Assembly (NCBI RefSeq): GCF_008124765.1
Contig: NZ_VNHS01000002.1
Span: 682,001 to 746,000 of the forward strand
DNA from: Paenibacillus methanolicus
GTDB taxonomy: Bacteria; Bacillota; Bacilli; Paenibacillales; Paenibacillaceae
Length of the DNA stretch: 64,000 bases
Direction of reading: 5' to 3'
Shown here: positions 62,592 to 64,000 of the stretch, in pieces
Position numbering within the stretch: the stretch's first letter is position 1
Layout of the letters: every line of letters starts with the position of its first letter
Program-made: the position numbers and the translations under genes
Notes under the pieces: model-generated
Seen by the model: the letters and a program-made list of their open reading frames with translations, nothing else
Told to the model about the DNA's origin: nothing
Databases searched by the model: none

Positions 62592-62876
62592 ATGACCGCA
62601 TCCGAAATCATCCTGGACGGCCGTACGCTGACGACCGTCGGCGACTTCCACGACCTGTTCCAGAACCGCCTGCATTTCCCCGGCCATTACGGCCGCAATC
62701 TCGACGCGCTGTATGACTGCCTGCACGACTACGCCGCACCGCCGCTGACGATCCGCTGGCTGCACTATGACGAGAGCGTTCGTCTGCTTGGCGACCGCGC
62801 GCACGGCCTCGCGCAGACGCTGCGCGACGCGGCCGGCGAGATTAGCGGGCTGGAGCTTGTGATCGAGAGCGTCTAA
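62592..62876 (+). CDS. Barstar-family RNase inhibitor
   Basis: A 94-residue cytoplasmic protein matching barstar. FPGHYGRNLDALYDCL keeps Tyr29, Asp35, Asp39 and Cys40 of barstar, with Asp39 the residue that inserts into the RNase active site; Trp38 of barstar is Tyr here. The C-terminal LELVIES strand fits the fold. It neutralises RNase that has not been exported. GAGGAG lies 11 nt before the ATG. The last 4 bp overlap the convergent AraC gene end. Confidence 0.92.
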   Translation: MTASEIILDGRTLTTVGDFHDLFQNRLHFPGHYGRNLDALYDCLHDYAAPPLTIRWLHYDESVRLLGDRAHGLAQTLRDAAGEISGLELVIESV

Positions 62877-63748
62877 CCGTCCGCCGGCCCGCCGCGCCTC
62901 CCCTGCCGATACGCCGACGGCGCGATGCCGTGAAATTGTCCGAAGGCGCGCGAGAAGGCGTACAGATCGGCATAGCCGAGCGACAAGGCGATTTCCGTCA
63001 CCGTCAGTTTCCCGATCCGCAGCAGCTCCTCCGCTTTCTCCATCCGCAGCTGGATCAAATACCGTTTCGGACTCATGCCATAACGGCGTTGAAAGGCAAG
63101 ATAGAAGTGCGATCGATGCACGCCCGCCTGCCGCGCCGCGTCCGCGACCGTGATCGGCTCCATGTAATGACTCTTCATGTATGCCGCGCTGCGCTCAAGC
63201 CATCCCGGTTCGACCGAACCGCTCGAGTCCGGCGCATCGGACGGCGCAAGCAGCGCGAACAGCCGGTACAGCGACATCTGCAGCTCGACCGGCCGGTTCC
63301 CTTCTGTCATCCAGCCGAACTGGCGCGTGAGCAACTCGGTCAGTTCCCCGTTCGCCTTGCCGCGCAAGTATGGCTCTTCCGCGGTGATGCCGACGCGCGC
63401 GAGCAGCTCTTCCGCCTGCGGACCGTCGAAGGCGAGCCAATGGAGGCGAAGCGGCGAATCCGCCGCGAACTCGACCGCCCGATAGTTATGCAGGCGATCC
63501 GGGAAGAGGCAGAACAGATCTCCCCGCCGAAGCGTCGCGCGCGCTTCCCCCGCTTGAAACTCCACGTTACCGTCCAGCACGACGTGCAGCGAATAACATT
63601 CGATCATGCGCGGTCCGACCGCATAGCCGGCCTTGGCGATATTATGGCCCGAACGGATCGGCCACAAGCCGCCCAGTTTCTCGAACGCGGAAGGCGCGTA
63701 ATAGCAAAAGGCCGCGAGCTCGTGTCCGTATTCTTTCATCCGATCCAT
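62873..63748 (-). CDS. AraC-family regulator
   Basis: A 291-residue one-component regulator with an N-terminal cupin-like sensing domain (SLHVVLDGNVEFQAGEARAT, then LRRGDLFCLFPDRLHNYRAV) and two C-terminal helix-turn-helix motifs (ITVADAARQAGVHRSHFYLA; KLTVTEIALSLGYADLYAFS). Such proteins typically control sugar genes. Here the neighbours upstream are a sulfatase-like remnant and the window end, so its target may lie beyond. Convergent with barstar, sharing 4 bp. Confidence 0.88.
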   Translation of the reverse strand: MDRMKEYGHELAAFCYYAPSAFEKLGGLWPIRSGHNIAKAGYAVGPRMIECYSLHVVLDGNVEFQAGEARATLRRGDLFCLFPDRLHNYRAVEFAADSPLRLHWLAFDGPQAEELLARVGITAEEPYLRGKANGELTELLTRQFGWMTEGNRPVELQMSLYRLFALLAPSDAPDSSGSVEPGWLERSAAYMKSHYMEPITVADAARQAGVHRSHFYLAFQRRYGMSPKRYLIQLRMEKAEELLRIGKLTVTEIALSLGYADLYAFSRAFGQFHGIAPSAYRQGRRGGPADG

Positions 63749-63779
63749 CCCGCCTCTCTCGCGCGCAAGCAGTCCGGCG

Positions 63780-63869
63780 CGCCGATCGTATCCGGTACTG
63801 TTGATCGCTTGTCATTAACAAAATGTTCGGACGCTCACGGTCGCCACTCTTCACTATTCTGTCGACCAT
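63780..63869 (-). pseudogene. Possible N-terminal remnant of a sulfatase
   Basis: A minus-strand frame encodes MVDRIVKSGDRERPNILLMT followed by SDQQYRI. RPNIL-x-x-TSDQQ is the standard N terminus of type I sulfatases, whose Asp and Gln are metal-site residues. After about 27 residues the similarity ends and the AraC gene begins, so only the first strand remains. It could be chance or the product of a deletion that fused upstream DNA to the AraC promoter region. Confidence 0.4.
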
Positions 63870-64000
63870 CGCTATATTGCAAGCATATTCCTTGGCGTCC
63901 TCTTCTGAGAATAGCGGAATGTTGTTGTCAAAATGTTGGGTCAGCCTCCGGAGGATTCACGCGAAACAAGCCATATGCCCCGATTCTCGGTCTGCATACG
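63870..64000. other. Window end, no gene seen
   Basis: About 130 bp with a CCTCCGGAGG palindrome near 63947. No reading frame of useful length with a ribosome-binding site; it may be the promoter region of a gene beyond the window. Confidence 0.3.

Overview
The window (about 58-60 % G+C by eye) looks like chromosome of an endospore-forming Gram-positive of the Paenibacillaceae, close to Cohnella or Paenibacillus. The reasons are strong AGGAGG ribosome-binding sites, lipoproteins and several surface proteins with SLH domains, a YheC/YheD spore-coat ATP-grasp protein, a Spo0A-box-like site, and CUT1 sugar transporters paired with YesM/YesN-type two-component or AraC regulators. No rRNA, tRNA, CRISPR array, phage or transposase gene was seen.

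Layout. 0-7 kb: small metabolic and stress genes (TauD-family dioxygenase with its own promoter and an attenuator-like leader, nitroreductase, an AHSA1-type SRPBCC/ArsR pair with visible operators, metallo-beta-lactamase-fold hydrolase, small membrane and hypothetical proteins). 7-13 kb: a five-gene Opp/Dpp oligopeptide transporter on the minus strand. 13.5-20.8 kb: a CUT1 sugar transporter with a membrane-bound AraC-type regulator and, between them, 1.4 kb of repeats. 21-24.6 kb: a diguanylate cyclase behind a Spo0A-box-like palindrome, a broken GyrI-like effector-binding gene, and a MATE exporter. 24.7-42.4 kb: genes fitting a galactan utilisation region: GH42 beta-galactosidase with a divergent AraC regulator, a 1430-residue SLH-anchored GH53 galactanase, a CUT1 ABC transporter, a YesM/YesN-type kinase and regulator, and a secreted single-domain GH53 galactanase. 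Cre-like sites precede three of these units. The implied flow is galactan cut outside or at the wall, oligomers imported, galactosides hydrolysed inside. 42.6-50.5 kb: an alpha/beta hydrolase, a secreted CYTH-like protein, and a five-gene run (solute-binding protein, fused permease, ATPase, PPP-like phosphoesterase, LysR regulator). 50.8-58.3 kb: one 2515-residue SLH surface protein. 59-64 kb: a MalT-like LuxR regulator divergent from a secreted barnase-type RNase, its barstar inhibitor, an AraC regulator, and what looks like a sulfatase remnant.

The least explained component is a family of dispersed intergenic repeats (17.3-18.45, 27.75-28.14 and 58.48-58.90 kb). They are built from shared blocks. 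One copy has 18-bp terminal inverted repeats and a possible 7-bp target duplication, which suggests a small non-autonomous mobile element carried inside an older REP-like repeat. Coordinates and motifs were read by eye; no database search or folding calculation was run.
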